A program made the translations under genes and the position numbers. Positions 33,558-42,989 of a stretch of DNA of 64,000 bases are shown piece after piece. The notes below the pieces were generated by a model. It was not told the origin of the DNA, searched no databases, and saw nothing but the letters and a program-made list of their open reading frames with translations. Every line of letters starts with the position of its first letter. The first letter of the stretch is position 1. This stretch comes from Nonomuraea spiralis (GTDB lineage Bacteria; Actinomycetota; Actinomycetes; Streptosporangiales; Streptosporangiaceae). The stretch covers positions 753,309-817,308 of the forward strand of contig NZ_BMRC01000001.1 in NCBI RefSeq assembly GCF_014648435.1. The letters run 5' to 3'.

Positions 33558-34553
33558 ATGGGGCGTGGCGTGACGGCGGTGGCAGACGGCTTCGATCGAC
33601 TGGTCGAACCGTACCGGACGGAGTTGCTGGCGTACTGCTACCGGATGCTCGGCTCGGCCCACGACGCCGAGGACCTGGTCCAGGACACGTACCTGAGGGC
33701 GTGGCGGGCGCGGGAGCAGTACGACGACACGCGCAGCTCGATGCGTACCTGGCTCTACCGGATCGCGACGAACGTCTGCCTGACCGCCCTGGAGGCACGC
33801 GGTCGCCGTCCGCTGCCGTCGGGCACGGTGGCCGCGTCCGATCCGCTCGCGCCCTTCGTCCAGGGGGAGCACGCCGCCTGGCTCCAGCCGTTCCCGGACT
33901 CGGCGCTGGAGGCGGGCGACCCGGCGGGGACCGTGATCGACCGCGGCAGCCTGCGCCTGGCGTTCGCCGCCGCCCTGCAACACCTGTCGGCCCGCCAGCG
34001 CGGCGCGCTGATCCTGCGTGAGGTGCTCGGCTTCTCCGGTGCCGAGACGGCGGACATCCTCGGCACCACCGTCGTGTCGGTGAACAGCTCCCTGCAACGG
34101 GCGCGTAGCCGGATGAAGGAGGCAGGGGTCCGGCAGGAACGGGTCAGCGAGCCGTCGGCGGCCGAGCAGCGCGCCTGGCTCGAACGCTACATGAAGGCGT
34201 TCGAGCTCGCCGACGTCGAGGGCCTCAAGCGGCTGCTCGCCGAGGACGTCGTCATGGAGATGCCGCCGATGCTCAACTGGTTCTCCGGCCGCGCCAATTA
34301 CGGCCTGTTCATGGAGTGGGTCTTCAGCGCGGCCGGGAAGGACTGGCTGCTCAAGGAGGTCACGGCCAACGGCGGCCAGCCCGGATTCGCCGCCTACCAG
34401 CGCGTCGGCGGCGGATACGTCCTGCACACACTCCAGATCTTCACCGTCACCGACCAGGGCATCACCCGGAACTCGGTGTTCCAGGACCCCGACGTCCATG
34501 CGGTCTTCGGCCTGGCCGCCAGGCTCGACGACCGGGGACTCGCCGTCGCCTGA
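33558..34553 (+). CDS. ECF sigma factor with C-terminal SnoaL-like domain (TIGR02960/SigX5 type)
   Basis: A 331-residue sigma factor. Region 2 is VEPYRTELLAYCYRMLGSAH-DAEDLVQDTYLRAWRA; region 4 is LQHLSARQRGALILREVLGF, then SGAETADILGTTVVSVNSSL. Residues 205-325 form a SnoaL-like domain (RYMKAFELADVEGLKRLLAE). This subgroup has no separate anti-sigma factor; the fused domain is thought to control activity. The start is uncertain: in-frame starts at 33528, 33558, 33570 and 33579 all lack a strong ribosome site, and family members begin close to GFDRLVEPYR. Confidence 0.85.
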   Translation: MGRGVTAVADGFDRLVEPYRTELLAYCYRMLGSAHDAEDLVQDTYLRAWRAREQYDDTRSSMRTWLYRIATNVCLTALEARGRRPLPSGTVAASDPLAPFVQGEHAAWLQPFPDSALEAGDPAGTVIDRGSLRLAFAAALQHLSARQRGALILREVLGFSGAETADILGTTVVSVNSSLQRARSRMKEAGVRQERVSEPSAAEQRAWLERYMKAFELADVEGLKRLLAEDVVMEMPPMLNWFSGRANYGLFMEWVFSAAGKDWLLKEVTANGGQPGFAAYQRVGGGYVLHTLQIFTVTDQGITRNSVFQDPDVHAVFGLAARLDDRGLAVA

Positions 34554-34565
34554 CCTCCGTACCGG

Positions 34566-35513
34566 TCATTCCTCCGGGGCCGGACGGAGCACCCGGCGTA
34601 CGGCGCCACGCAACCACTGGTGGCCGCCGTCGGCGGTGTGGCGCGGGTGCCAGGCCATGCCGATCGTCAGCGGCGGCAGCGGCAGCGGGATGTCCAGCAG
34701 GCGCAGTCCGAGCGCGTACGCCGCGTCGCCGAGCGGCGAAGGGGGCTCGCCCGGCAGCGCGGTCGGCACCAGGCAGACCACGTCGCCGACCGCGGCCAGC
34801 GCCATCGCCGCCAGATGTCCGGGCAGGACCGCGCTGACCCGCCGGCTGAGCCCCTGCTCGGCCAGGGCCGTGTCCAGCGGTCCGGTGAATCGGCCCCGGC
34901 GGCTGACCGCGACGTGCTCGGCCGCGGCCAGGCGGGCGGGCGTCAGGGTTCCCTCGGCGAGCGGGTGCCCGGCCCGGACGCCGGCCGCCATCCGCAGCGT
35001 GACCAGCTCCTCGACCCGGGTCTCCGGGTCCACGTGGTCGATGGCCCCGATCTCCAGGTCGATCCGGCCCTCGCGCAGCGCCGGGCCCGCCTCCCACTCC
35101 TCGGCCAGCACCCGCAGCGAGACGCCCGGCGCCCGGCGCCGGGCCAGCGCGAGCAGCCCCGGCGCCAGCGCCGCGCCGACCAGGTCGGAGGTCTGGACGG
35201 TGAAGGTGCGCCGCAGCGCGGCCAGGTCGATCCCGCCGCTCGGGGTGAGCAACGCCTCCAGCCGGCGCACCACCGCGGCGGCCTCTTCCCGCAGCGCCTC
35301 GGCGCGGGGGGTGGGCACCATCGCCTGTCCCGCCCGTACCAGCAGCGGGTCCTGGAGCACCCGGCGCAGCCGGGCCAGGGTACGGCTCATCGCCGCGGGC
35401 GAGGTGTGCAACCGCGCGGCGGCACGGGTGACGCTCTGCTCGGTCAGCAGGGCGTCGAGGGCGACGGCGAGGTTGGCGTCGAGGTTCGGATCTGGGCTGC
35501 TCACCGGGATCAT
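34566..35513 (-). CDS. LysR-family regulator
   Basis: A 315-residue LTTR: LLTEQSVTRAAARLHTSPAA-MSRTLARLR is the DNA-binding region, then the effector domain. The ATG at 35513 is the first in frame after the operator region; a GTG three codons later is possible. Divergent from an NmrA-type reductase 105 bp away. Effector unknown. Confidence 0.9.
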   Translation of the reverse strand: MIPVSSPDPNLDANLAVALDALLTEQSVTRAAARLHTSPAAMSRTLARLRRVLQDPLLVRAGQAMVPTPRAEALREEAAAVVRRLEALLTPSGGIDLAALRRTFTVQTSDLVGAALAPGLLALARRRAPGVSLRVLAEEWEAGPALREGRIDLEIGAIDHVDPETRVEELVTLRMAAGVRAGHPLAEGTLTPARLAAAEHVAVSRRGRFTGPLDTALAEQGLSRRVSAVLPGHLAAMALAAVGDVVCLVPTALPGEPPSPLGDAAYALGLRLLDIPLPLPPLTIGMAWHPRHTADGGHQWLRGAVRRVLRPAPEE

Positions 35514-35524
35514 TCCATTTCGGG

Positions 35525-35559
35525 CAATTATTGGATGCTGAAGTTCCCATTGTGGCAAT
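35525..35559. promoter_or_regulatory. Candidate LysR operator pair
   Basis: CAATTATTG (35525-35533) and ATTGTGGCAAT (35549-35559) are two small palindromes built from CAAT/ATTG, about 25 bp apart, inside the divergent LysR-reductase gap. This spacing suits an LTTR recognition and activation site. Confidence 0.5.
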
Positions 35560-35618
35560 ACAGGGCGGATCGGCACGATCGAAGGACCGTACAGATCCGA
35601 CACGGACACGAGGATTTC

Positions 35619-36521
35619 ATGATCGTCATTACCGCTCCCACCGGGAACATCGGCCGCCGGCTGCTGTCGCTGCTGGTCGCGCACGGGGAGGTGCGCGTCG
35701 TCGTACGCGATCCCGCCCGGCTCCCCGAGGCCGTGCGCGGACGGGTCGAGGTGATCATCGGCTCGCACGGCGACGCCGCGACCGTCGAGCGCGCCTTCAC
35801 CGGGGCCGACGCCGTCTTCTGGCTGGTGCCGCCGGACGCCTCGGCCACGCCCGACGAGGCGTTCAGCGGCTTCACCCGCCCGGCCGCGCGGGCGTTCGCC
35901 GCCCTCGGCGTCGGCCACGTCGTCGGCGTCTCGGCGCTCGGCCGCGGCACCCCGTTGGCCGACCGGGCCGGGCTGGTCACCGCCTCCCTGGCCATGGACG
36001 ACCTGATCGCCGGCTCCGGCGTCGCCTACCGCGCCCTGGCCTGCCCGTCCTTCTACGAGAACCTGCTGGAGGAGGCCGGCTCGATCCGCGAGGACGGCGT
36101 CTTCACCGACACCGTCGCCGCGGACCGTCCGGCCCCGCTGGTGGCCGTCGCCGACATCGCCGCGGCGGCGGCCGGGCTGCTGCTGGACCGCTCCTGGACC
36201 GGCGTCGGCAGCGTCCCGGTGCTCGGCCCGCAGGACCTGTCGCCCGACGACCTGGCCCGCATCATGACCGAGGAACTGGGCCGTCCGGTCCGCTACCGGC
36301 GCCAATCGCTCGACGAGCTGCGGTCCACCCTGTTGGGCCATGGGCTCGACGAGGCGTTCGCCGAGGGCGTCGTCGACATGAAGCGCGCCAAGGACCAGGG
36401 ACTGGACGCGGGCGTGGACCGCGCGCCGCAGGCGGCCCCGGCCACCGGATTCGCGCAGTGGTGCGCGCGGACCCTCAAGCCCGCCGTCCTCGCCGCCCCG
36501 GAGGCCGTCGATGCCCGCTGA
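35619..36521 (+). CDS. NmrA-type NAD(P)-binding reductase
   Basis: A 300-residue atypical [23 protein letters not shown] has the GxxGxxG loop (here PTGNIG), [10 protein letters not shown] and [13 protein letters not shown] follow the NmrA/azoreductase-like pattern. Target of the divergent LysR. The last 11 bases overlap the darcynin-family gene. Substrate unknown. Confidence 0.85.
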   Translation: MIVITAPTGNIGRRLLSLLVAHGEVRVVVRDPARLPEAVRGRVEVIIGSHGDAATVERAFTGADAVFWLVPPDASATPDEAFSGFTRPAARAFAALGVGHVVGVSALGRGTPLADRAGLVTASLAMDDLIAGSGVAYRALACPSFYENLLEEAGSIREDGVFTDTVAADRPAPLVAVADIAAAAAGLLLDRSWTGVGSVPVLGPQDLSPDDLARIMTEELGRPVRYRRQSLDELRSTLLGHGLDEAFAEGVVDMKRAKDQGLDAGVDRAPQAAPATGFAQWCARTLKPAVLAAPEAVDAR

Positions 36522-36876
36522 CCGGACCGTGCCGCCTGTCACCGCGTTCATGCTGGTCAAGACCACGCCCGAGTGGCTGGCGATGACCGTGGACGAACGC
36601 GTCCAGGCCTTCACCACCCAGGTCGTCCCGGTGATCGAGGCCCGTACCCGCGGTGTCCGGTCCCGTTTCTACGACACGGAGTTCTACTCGGCGCGGGTCA
36701 CCGACGTCTGGGTCTGGGAGGCGGACGACCACGAGGCGTACCGGCTGCTGATCGACGCGCTGCGCGAGACCCCCTTCTGGGACCGCTACTTCGACGTGGT
36801 CGACCTGCTCGTAGGCACCGAGAACGGCTACGCCCGCACCTACGACCTGGCCCCGGTGGCCACCCTCGCCACCTGA
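36511..36876 (+). CDS. Darcynin-family protein
   Basis: A 121-residue protein matching the darcynin family: [40 protein letters not shown], and [25 protein letters not shown]. The family is small, of ferredoxin-like fold and unknown function. It overlaps the reductase gene by 11 bases, so the two are co-translated and may act together. Confidence 0.75.
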   Translation: MPADRTVPPVTAFMLVKTTPEWLAMTVDERVQAFTTQVVPVIEARTRGVRSRFYDTEFYSARVTDVWVWEADDHEAYRLLIDALRETPFWDRYFDVVDLLVGTENGYARTYDLAPVATLAT

Positions 36877-36903
36877 CGCCCCTCGACGACGCCCGAACGC
36901 GGT

Positions 36904-37914
36904 CTACTCCACGTTCGGCGCGTCGTCGGCGACGCTCACCCGCAACTGGGCGCTCGACGACACCACGCTCCCCACCCGGGCATCGGCCAGCTTCGCGTCC
37001 ACGACCACCCCTCGGCGGCCGAGATAGTCGTAGGTCTTCCGGTCGAAGATGTACTCCTCCCTGACCCCCATGGGCGACACCATCGCCGCGGCTATGCCCT
37101 CGCGGCCCGCGGCGTCCTGGGCCTTCTGCACCGTCACCACCCCGGGAATCGTGGCCGCCGCCCGGAACAGCGCGGCCCGCTGCGCGGCGGGCAGGTACGA
37201 CTCGGTGAGCAGCCCGCCGACCCGGTTCCACGCCTCGTAGTTCCGCAGCCTGTCGTCGGGCACCTGCGTGTACAGGTGCCTGCGCATGCCCTCGGTGTCG
37301 GTCGGCAGCTTGCTGACGTAGGCGTAGTCGTTGCGCAGGAACCCGGCGCGGTCGTCGAAGTCGGCCGCCCGATCCGGACGGCCGGGCCTGCCCGTCGGCG
37401 CCTCCTTCCGTGCGGCCGGTGGCAGCGTGTGCCCCGGGTACGGCAACGGCGCCAGGACCTCCTCCTGCACCACTCCCCCGACCGCGCTGCCCTCGACCGG
37501 CAGCCAGATCGTGCGCTTGGAGCGCGACAGCCAGATCTCTCCGTTCACTTCGGACGTGTCCATGCTCTGCGACTCGTAGACGAGGAACTGGCCGGGCCTG
37601 GGATGCAACTCCGGACGGCTGCCGGCGTGCTCGGCCGCCCGCGTCAGCACCTCCACGGCCGCGACCGTACGGATCATCGGCGGGGGTGGCGTCGGGGCGG
37701 GCTGGTTCTGCACCACGAACACCGCCACTCCCACCGCGGCCGCCAGACCTCCCGCCAGCGCGGCACGCAGTCCGAGGCGGTGAAAGCCGGGACGGCGGGC
37801 GTCGGGGCGGGCCGGCGCCGACATGGCGGCCATCAGACGCTCCGCCTCGGCCCGCAGGTCCTCCTGCACGGGCACCTCGGAGCGGAAGTCGTTGATCTGG
37901 GCCAGCTCATCCAT
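36904..37914 (-). CDS. CU044_5270-family membrane protein paired with an ECF sigma factor
   Basis: A 336-residue protein: cytoplasmic N-terminus with MDELAQINDFRSEVPVQEDL, one membrane helix (LGLRAALAGGLAAAVGVAVF, residues 48-67), Pro-rich linker, and an extracytoplasmic domain of about 265 residues containing GQFLVYESQSMDTSEVNGEI and RHLYTQVPDD. The pattern matches the CU044_5270 family, found next to ECF sigma genes in Streptosporangiales. Overlaps the sigma gene by 8 bases. A role as membrane partner of the sigma factor is inferred from linkage. Confidence 0.75.
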   Translation of the reverse strand: MDELAQINDFRSEVPVQEDLRAEAERLMAAMSAPARPDARRPGFHRLGLRAALAGGLAAAVGVAVFVVQNQPAPTPPPPMIRTVAAVEVLTRAAEHAGSRPELHPRPGQFLVYESQSMDTSEVNGEIWLSRSKRTIWLPVEGSAVGGVVQEEVLAPLPYPGHTLPPAARKEAPTGRPGRPDRAADFDDRAGFLRNDYAYVSKLPTDTEGMRRHLYTQVPDDRLRNYEAWNRVGGLLTESYLPAAQRAALFRAAATIPGVVTVQKAQDAAGREGIAAAMVSPMGVREEYIFDRKTYDYLGRRGVVVDAKLADARVGSVVSSSAQLRVSVADDAPNVE

Positions 37915-38497
37915 GGCGAACCTCCTCGATGACGAGTGCGGTGGGGTCGGTCCCGCCCAGTTCCTCGCGGATCTTGGCACGGGCGCGGTTGACACGCGAG
38001 CGGACCGTTCCGACGCGGATGCCGAGCGCCTCGGCGGCTTCGGTGTAGCTGAGGCCGCCCCAGGTCACCAGGAGCAGCACGTCGCGGTGCCCGGCGGGCA
38101 GCGCGACCAGCGCGGCGGCCAGGCGCCGCCGTACGGCCTGGGCGCTCAGCCGCTCGTCGCTGCGCGGGGTGAAGGGTTCGGTGACCGGGTCCACGCCGGT
38201 ACGGGCCAGCAGGTTCAGCTGTCTGGCCTCGGTGCGCTTGTGGCGGCCGACGAGGTTGGTGGCGATGCCGTACAACCAGGGCCGGGCGTCGTGCCTGGCC
38301 AGGTCGTAGCGACCGCGCTGGTGGAAGGCGGCGAGGAAGGTCTCCGCCACCACGTCCTCGGCGACGTCGAGCCCGAGGCGGCGGACGACGAATCTCTTGA
38401 TCTCGGCCGCGTGCCTGCGGAAGATCTCCCCGAAGACCTCGGGCTCCTGCCGGGACCGCTCGATGACGGCGGAATCGGCGGGGCTCGTATCTGACAT
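37907..38497 (-). CDS. ECF RNA polymerase sigma factor
   Basis: A 196-residue ECF sigma factor: region 2 FGEIFRRHAAEIKRFVVRRL-GLDVAEDVVAETFLAAF with the motif RPWLYGIATNLV, region 4 LVALPAGHRDVLLLVTWGGL-SYTEAAEALGIRVGTVRSRV. It is the first gene of an operon with the CU044_5270-family protein. Promoter targets unknown. Confidence 0.9.
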   Translation of the reverse strand: MSDTSPADSAVIERSRQEPEVFGEIFRRHAAEIKRFVVRRLGLDVAEDVVAETFLAAFHQRGRYDLARHDARPWLYGIATNLVGRHKRTEARQLNLLARTGVDPVTEPFTPRSDERLSAQAVRRRLAAALVALPAGHRDVLLLVTWGGLSYTEAAEALGIRVGTVRSRVNRARAKIREELGGTDPTALVIEEVRHG

Positions 38498-38598
38498 GCT
38501 CTGGCCTCTCGGCTCACGGATGGAACACCCCTACTTGCCCGCCCGAGGCCGACCGGTTCCCACCGTCAGGCCGGCCCCGCCCTGAGGGTGTTCCGCTG

Positions 38599-39600
38599 CT
38601 ACGCCTGGGGGTCGAGGAAGACCCTGCCGAGCGGGCGGTCCTCGACGACCCGGCGCTGTGCCTCGGCGGCCTGTTCCAGCGGGTAGACCCGGTCGACCGC
38701 CGGTCGCAGGGCGCCTTCGGCCAGATGCCCGAGCAGGGTGCCGTAGGTGTCGGCGAGTTCCTGCTGGGCGAACGCGGTGAACAGGAATCCTTCGAGCCGG
38801 GCGGTCTTCCAGATCAGGTCGGTGACGTCGATGGACGCCTTGGTGCCGGCCGTGTACCCGATGCTCACCACGACCCCGCCCTGGCGCAGCGCGCCGAGCG
38901 CCTGACCGGTGAGGTCGCCGCCGAGACCGTCGAGGACCACGTCCACTCCGGCGCCGTCGGTCAGCCGGGCGACGCCGTCGGCCAGTGTCTCGGCCTCAAG
39001 GTCGATGACGGCAAGACCGTCGGCCCGCGGGATCGCGGCGAGACGGTCCGCGCCGCGGGCGGTGGAGATGACTTTGGAGGCGCCGAGGAGCGGGGCCACC
39101 TGTGCGGCGGCGGAGGCCACCGCGCCGTAGATGCCGGGTGCCAGCACGACCTGCCCCGGCCGGAGACGGGCGACTCTGGTGAGCGCCAGCCAGGCGGTCA
39201 GATATCCCGAACCGGCCGCCAGGGCCGCGGCTTCGTCGTCGTCGACCTGCTCGGGGATGGGTACGAGGTGGCTGGACGGTACGGCCGCCTCCGCACGCCA
39301 CGTGCCGTCGAGTTTCGTACCGTAGCCCCAGCCGCACAGCAGGACGCGCGTCCCGGGTGCGTGTCCGGAGGCGCCGGGGTCGATCACCCGGCCCACGGCG
39401 CTGGCTCCGGGGACCAGCGGCAGCGGCTTGCGCATCGACGGGGGCAGCACACCGTTGCGGACCTTGTCGTCGAGCGGGCTCACCCCGGCCCGGGTGATCT
39501 GGATCACCACCTCGGCGTCGCCGGGCGTCGGCCGCGGCACCTGGTCGATCCGCAGGTTCTGGAGGCCGCCGAACTCGTGGAATCGTACGGCGCGCATCAT
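38599..39600 (-). CDS. Zinc-free MDR oxidoreductase (quinone-oxidoreductase type)
   Basis: A 333-residue reductase: MMRAVRFHEFGGLQNLRIDQ, TRAGVSPLDDKVRNG, cofactor loop LAPGIYGAVASAAAQVAPLL and VDVVLDGLGGDLTGQALGAL. The usual AAAGGVG loop is altered to APGIYGAV. The ATG overlaps the stop of the metallo-hydrolase upstream (ATGA), so both are made from one message controlled by HxlR. Substrate unknown. Confidence 0.85.
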   Translation of the reverse strand: MMRAVRFHEFGGLQNLRIDQVPRPTPGDAEVVIQITRAGVSPLDDKVRNGVLPPSMRKPLPLVPGASAVGRVIDPGASGHAPGTRVLLCGWGYGTKLDGTWRAEAAVPSSHLVPIPEQVDDDEAAALAAGSGYLTAWLALTRVARLRPGQVVLAPGIYGAVASAAAQVAPLLGASKVISTARGADRLAAIPRADGLAVIDLEAETLADGVARLTDGAGVDVVLDGLGGDLTGQALGALRQGGVVVSIGYTAGTKASIDVTDLIWKTARLEGFLFTAFAQQELADTYGTLLGHLAEGALRPAVDRVYPLEQAAEAQRRVVEDRPLGRVFLDPQA

Positions 39601-40442
39601 GCCAGCCGCTGCGCGTTGAGCCAGACGGTGCCCGGGTTGAGGCGGTCCGGGTAGCGCCGGGTCATCTCGTCGAAGAACGCCTGAGGGGTGGGCTTGGCGG
39701 CGACCACTTCCAGGGCGGTACGCAGGTATTCGGCGGTCTCGTCAAGGATGCGTGGATCGTCCGGGCGGTCTGGATCCTTGTGCCCGGCCACCACGGCCGT
39801 GGGCCGCAGGGCGCGTACCGTCTCGATGGCCTGGAGCCAGGTGTCCACGCCGCCGTCGAACCCGCCGTCGGCGAGGTACTGGTGCACGTTGTTGTACGCG
39901 ACGTCACCCGCGACGACGAGGCCGAGCACCGGCACGTGCAGCACGGTGGAGTCGTCGCCGTCACTGTGGCCGACCTCGATCGGATGCAGCCCGTGCCCTT
40001 CGAGCACGAGCCCCTCGGCCGGCACCGGCTGGGCGGTCACCCGCAGGTCGGGAAGCTGCCCGGGGAACAAGTTCTCCCAGAACGACCGGCGCCGCCCGCT
40101 GATCGAGGCGTGCATCAGCCGGATCGTGCCCTCGGTGGCGACGACCGTCGCTCCCGGGAAACGCTCGGCCAGCAGCGCCGCGCCGAACCAGTGATCACCA
40201 TGACCGTGGGTGATGTAGATGTGGGTCAGATTCCTGCCCGAGCGTTCGGCCCAGTCGCCGGCCTGCCGGGTCTGCTCGACGGTGAAGGGCGGGTCGACCA
40301 GGATCGCGTCGTTCGCGCCCTGGATGAGGGTGGTCGAGAGCGGCGACCACTGTTGGGGCGCGCCGGTGGGAAGCGTGCCGCTCGTGGGGATCTGTCCTGA
40401 TACCCACACTTCGTACGATGGCTGCGCGGTTGTGCTCACCAT
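39597..40442 (-). CDS. MBL-fold metallo-hydrolase
   Basis: A 281-residue metallo-beta-lactamase-fold enzyme. THGHGDHW (His79, His81, Asp83, His84) is the metal site; GHSDGDDS, AGDVAYNN and VAGHKDPDRPDD are the further metal and fold motifs. Related proteins hydrolyse lactones and thioesters. The ATG at 40442 follows AAGGAGCC. It is the first gene of a two-gene operon divergent from an HxlR regulator. Confidence 0.85.
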   Translation of the reverse strand: MVSTTAQPSYEVWVSGQIPTSGTLPTGAPQQWSPLSTTLIQGANDAILVDPPFTVEQTRQAGDWAERSGRNLTHIYITHGHGDHWFGAALLAERFPGATVVATEGTIRLMHASISGRRRSFWENLFPGQLPDLRVTAQPVPAEGLVLEGHGLHPIEVGHSDGDDSTVLHVPVLGLVVAGDVAYNNVHQYLADGGFDGGVDTWLQAIETVRALRPTAVVAGHKDPDRPDDPRILDETAEYLRTALEVVAAKPTPQAFFDEMTRRYPDRLNPGTVWLNAQRLA

Positions 40443-40465
40443 GCTGGCTCCTTGCCGATAAGCTA

Positions 40466-40498
40466 CTATCAATAGGTGAGAAGCTATCGAAAAGATAG
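40466..40498. promoter_or_regulatory. CTATC-type repeats, probable HxlR operator
   Basis: CTATCAATAG (40466-40475) and CTATCGAAAAGATAG (40484-40498) lie in the 75-bp divergent gap. The CTATC/GATAG arms also pair over the longer range, and the AT-rich context marks the promoters of both directions. Confidence 0.6.
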
Positions 40499-40517
40499 TA
40501 AGTCGGGAAGGTGAGTC

Positions 40518-40868
40518 ATGTCACATCGCCAGCTGGACCCGGACGACATCCGGCCGTACTGCCCGTACTACGCCGCGGCGATGGACACTCTGGGTCGCCG
40601 CTGGGCCGCGACGGTGTTGCGCGCGCTGCTGGGCGGGGCCACGCGGTTCAGCGACATCGCGGCGGCCGTACCCGGCATGACCGACAAGCTGCTGTCGCAA
40701 CGCCTGAAGGATCTGGAGGCCGACGGGCTCGTCGAGCGGGTCGTGCAGGCCACCACCCCGGTGCGGGTCGACTACCGGCTGACCGAGAAGGGTGCCGCGC
40801 TCGGCGCGGTGCTGCTCGACCTCAACCGCTGGGCACTGGACTGGATCACCCTCCCCGCCAACCCTTGA
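40518..40868 (+). CDS. HxlR-family regulator
   Basis: A 116-residue winged-helix protein: YYAAAMDTLGRRWAATVLRA, FSDIAAAVPGMTDKLLSQRL and VRVDYRLTEKGAAL match HxlR. The two cysteine-containing N-terminus RPYCPYY is typical. Divergent from the metallo-hydrolase/MDR operon; members of this family respond to reactive electrophiles such as aldehydes or quinones, in keeping with reductase targets. Confidence 0.85.
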   Translation: MSHRQLDPDDIRPYCPYYAAAMDTLGRRWAATVLRALLGGATRFSDIAAAVPGMTDKLLSQRLKDLEADGLVERVVQATTPVRVDYRLTEKGAALGAVLLDLNRWALDWITLPANP

Positions 40869-41031
40869 GGGTTCGTCCCGACGACGGCGGCGCGCCGTAG
40901 AACGGCGATCACCAAGGGGCGCCGCGCGACCGGCCGGCATGCCGTTCGAACTGCACGGGCGGAGGTTCGGTAGATCAAATCCGATATGTTGTCTTTTGTC
41001 ATGTCTTCGCACTGTCTTGGGGGCGTTGTCG

Positions 41032-41979
41032 GTGCGCGCAATACCGCTGATCGTGGCTCTCGTGCTGAGCCTGGCCGGTTGCGGTGCGCTCCCCGGACTG
41101 CCGCTGCGGCCCTTCGAGGCTCCTCCGCCGACCCGGACCCCGACCGCCTCGCCCGCCACCTCGCAGCCTCCCTCGCCTACCGCCTCGCCCACCACGAGCG
41201 CCACCCCCGCTCCCTCCGCGACCAGGGCGGCCCTGACCGTCCCGCAGGCCCGGAACGCCATGCGGAAGTGGGTGGACGACTACAACGCGATGCTCAGGAA
41301 GCGCAAGTGGTGGCGGTCGAACGCCCGCCTCGACGCCCTGTTCATCGAGGGGGCACTGCACGAGGGCGTGCTCGAACGCAGCCGTGAGGACCTCGGATGG
41401 AAGCCGGAGCACAAGCCGATCAACCCGACCGGCACCCCGACGATCTATCTGCCCAGGCCGGAACGGCAGCCACCGATCGGTGACTGGTTCATCGCGAAGG
41501 CGACCTACAAGGACACCAAGGGACACAGCCGCCCGCACGTGCTCGCGTTCTTCCGCTCCCCCGGGCAGTCCTTCAGGCTGGCCGTCGTGACCCCGCTGCA
41601 CTGGGGGCAGCAGATGCCCAAGCCGCTGCTCGACGCCGACGGTTACGTCACCGACATGGACAACACCGTGGCGGGAGCCGTGGCCGAGGAGTACCGGAAC
41701 TTCTGGAACGGGGAGAAGAAGAAGGAGGGCGACTCCGGCTACCGCCTGGCCGGGAACAACTACAGCCGCAAGGCGTTCCCCGAGGTCAACAAGGGAATGT
41801 ACGTCGGATATGCCAGTTACGGCGCCGTCTTCGGCTTCCGTACGGCGAGTGGCGGCATGTTCTTCCTGTTCGCCCTGCTCAACGACCCCAAGAGCGTCAA
41901 CAACGTGCTGAGCGAGGCGCTGCTGGTGCCCAAGGGCAGCAGGTCCATCCAGGAGCTCGGCGGAAGCTGGTTCTCCTAG
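41032..41979 (+). CDS. Lipoprotein of unknown function
   Basis: A 315-residue exported protein. The signal peptide ends in a lipobox (LVLSLAGC, Cys about residue 16), followed by a 45-residue Pro/Thr/Ser linker (TASPATSQPPSPTASPTTS), typical of a surface-anchored domain on a flexible stalk. The 240-residue globular part (NAMRKWVDDYNAMLRKRKWW) has no recognised family. The GTG at 41032 is the last start that leaves a normal signal peptide; GGGGG lies upstream. Probably monocistronic. Confidence 0.65.
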   Translation: MRAIPLIVALVLSLAGCGALPGLPLRPFEAPPPTRTPTASPATSQPPSPTASPTTSATPAPSATRAALTVPQARNAMRKWVDDYNAMLRKRKWWRSNARLDALFIEGALHEGVLERSREDLGWKPEHKPINPTGTPTIYLPRPERQPPIGDWFIAKATYKDTKGHSRPHVLAFFRSPGQSFRLAVVTPLHWGQQMPKPLLDADGYVTDMDNTVAGAVAEEYRNFWNGEKKKEGDSGYRLAGNNYSRKAFPEVNKGMYVGYASYGAVFGFRTASGGMFFLFALLNDPKSVNNVLSEALLVPKGSRSIQELGGSWFS

Positions 41980-42184
41980 GGACGCATTCCTGCGCCATGG
42001 CACTTCTGCAACTGAATCTTGCCGGTCACAGGGAATGGGCTTCGGTGTGGCGTCGATGAGTTGATTCGTGGCAAGTGTAAACATCGTACCGGTCTAGATG
42101 CCCTGCTCGGTGTGTGGAAAAGGCCGCATTCCGGTCTATGGGCTCGGATAGCGACTACGGGCTGCATTCCGAAAGGAACGGTAC
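41980..42184. other. Intergenic stretch
   Basis: About 205 bases between two exported-protein genes. No family match on either strand. GCATTCC occurs three times (about 41984, 42127 and 42163), the last two 36 bases apart, ahead of the next gene; their meaning is unclear. Confidence 0.3.
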
Positions 42185-42964
42185 ATGTTCATACTCGATA
42201 TGCGAGCAAAAGCCGACACCATTCCCTTCCGATCGACGGCATGTCGCCTTGGGCGGACCACGAGACGGGCAGCCCTACGCGGCTCGCTCTCGACGGCCCT
42301 CGTCTTCAGCATGGTCCCGGCGGCACACGCGGACGACGACGGGCCGTGTGGCGAGCGCACCTTCTTCAAAATCCATCAGCTCTCGCCGAGAAATTTCTTC
42401 ATCCCCCGCACCCGCTACATTGACGGTCCCGGCGGGACCATCACGGTGACGGTGACCCGCGAATACGAGGTGAGGGCGTTCCGGGAGACGGAGGACGAGC
42501 ACCAGGTCTCGATCACGACCGGAGATCTGGTTCGCAACCTGCGCAAGATGGGGGTCCCGCACCTCGAAGAGCGGCATATGGTCTTCACCGGCCATGAATA
42601 CAGCCGGACTATTAGTAAGGGGATGTATGGCAATATGTGGTACCGGGTTTTCGGCTACCGCATCGGCTGGTCGGCCTGGTCGGTGCTCGGCACGTGCCGG
42701 GAGTTCAGGGTCGCCTCGGGCATCGCCAACGTGCCCGCCAGGGTGGAGGGCTGGCGCTACTGGGAGTCCAAGCACCCCACCTTCAAGGGCCGCACGTTGT
42801 CCCTCGACGGCACGGGTCCCTCCGGCGGCGGCGGCGATGGGTCGCGGGCGGGGGCGGGGGCGGGGAAGCCGGGTTGGTTGGGGCCGTCGACGGCCCCGCT
42901 GACGAGACCGTCGTTGCCGCGACAGGCCCCCTCGGCCCCGAGGGAGAAACCGCGCAGGCGCTGA
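42185..42964 (+). CDS. Exported protein of unknown function with Gly/Pro-rich tail
   Basis: A 259-residue protein. An unusually long basic N-terminus (RLGRTTRRAALRGSLSTALV, twin-arginine like) leads to a hydrophobic stretch and an AHA cleavage region near residue 49. The mature part (CGERTFFKIHQLSPRNFF, GGTITVTVTREYEVRAFRET) is strand-rich; the last 50 residues are low-complexity Gly/Ala/Pro/Arg. Secretion by the Tat route is possible. The ATG follows AAAGGAACGGTAC. No family recognised. Confidence 0.55.
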   Translation: MFILDMRAKADTIPFRSTACRLGRTTRRAALRGSLSTALVFSMVPAAHADDDGPCGERTFFKIHQLSPRNFFIPRTRYIDGPGGTITVTVTREYEVRAFRETEDEHQVSITTGDLVRNLRKMGVPHLEERHMVFTGHEYSRTISKGMYGNMWYRVFGYRIGWSAWSVLGTCREFRVASGIANVPARVEGWRYWESKHPTFKGRTLSLDGTGPSGGGGDGSRAGAGAGKPGWLGPSTAPLTRPSLPRQAPSAPREKPRRR

Positions 42965-42989
42965 CCCGCCGGCCGCCGCGCCCCCTGCG

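Noticed and set aside
42835..42880. GGGCGGGGGCGGGGGCG run as a possible G-quadruplex regulatory element
   Set aside because: It lies within the coding region for the Gly/Ala-rich tail of the exported protein and is explained by codon use.
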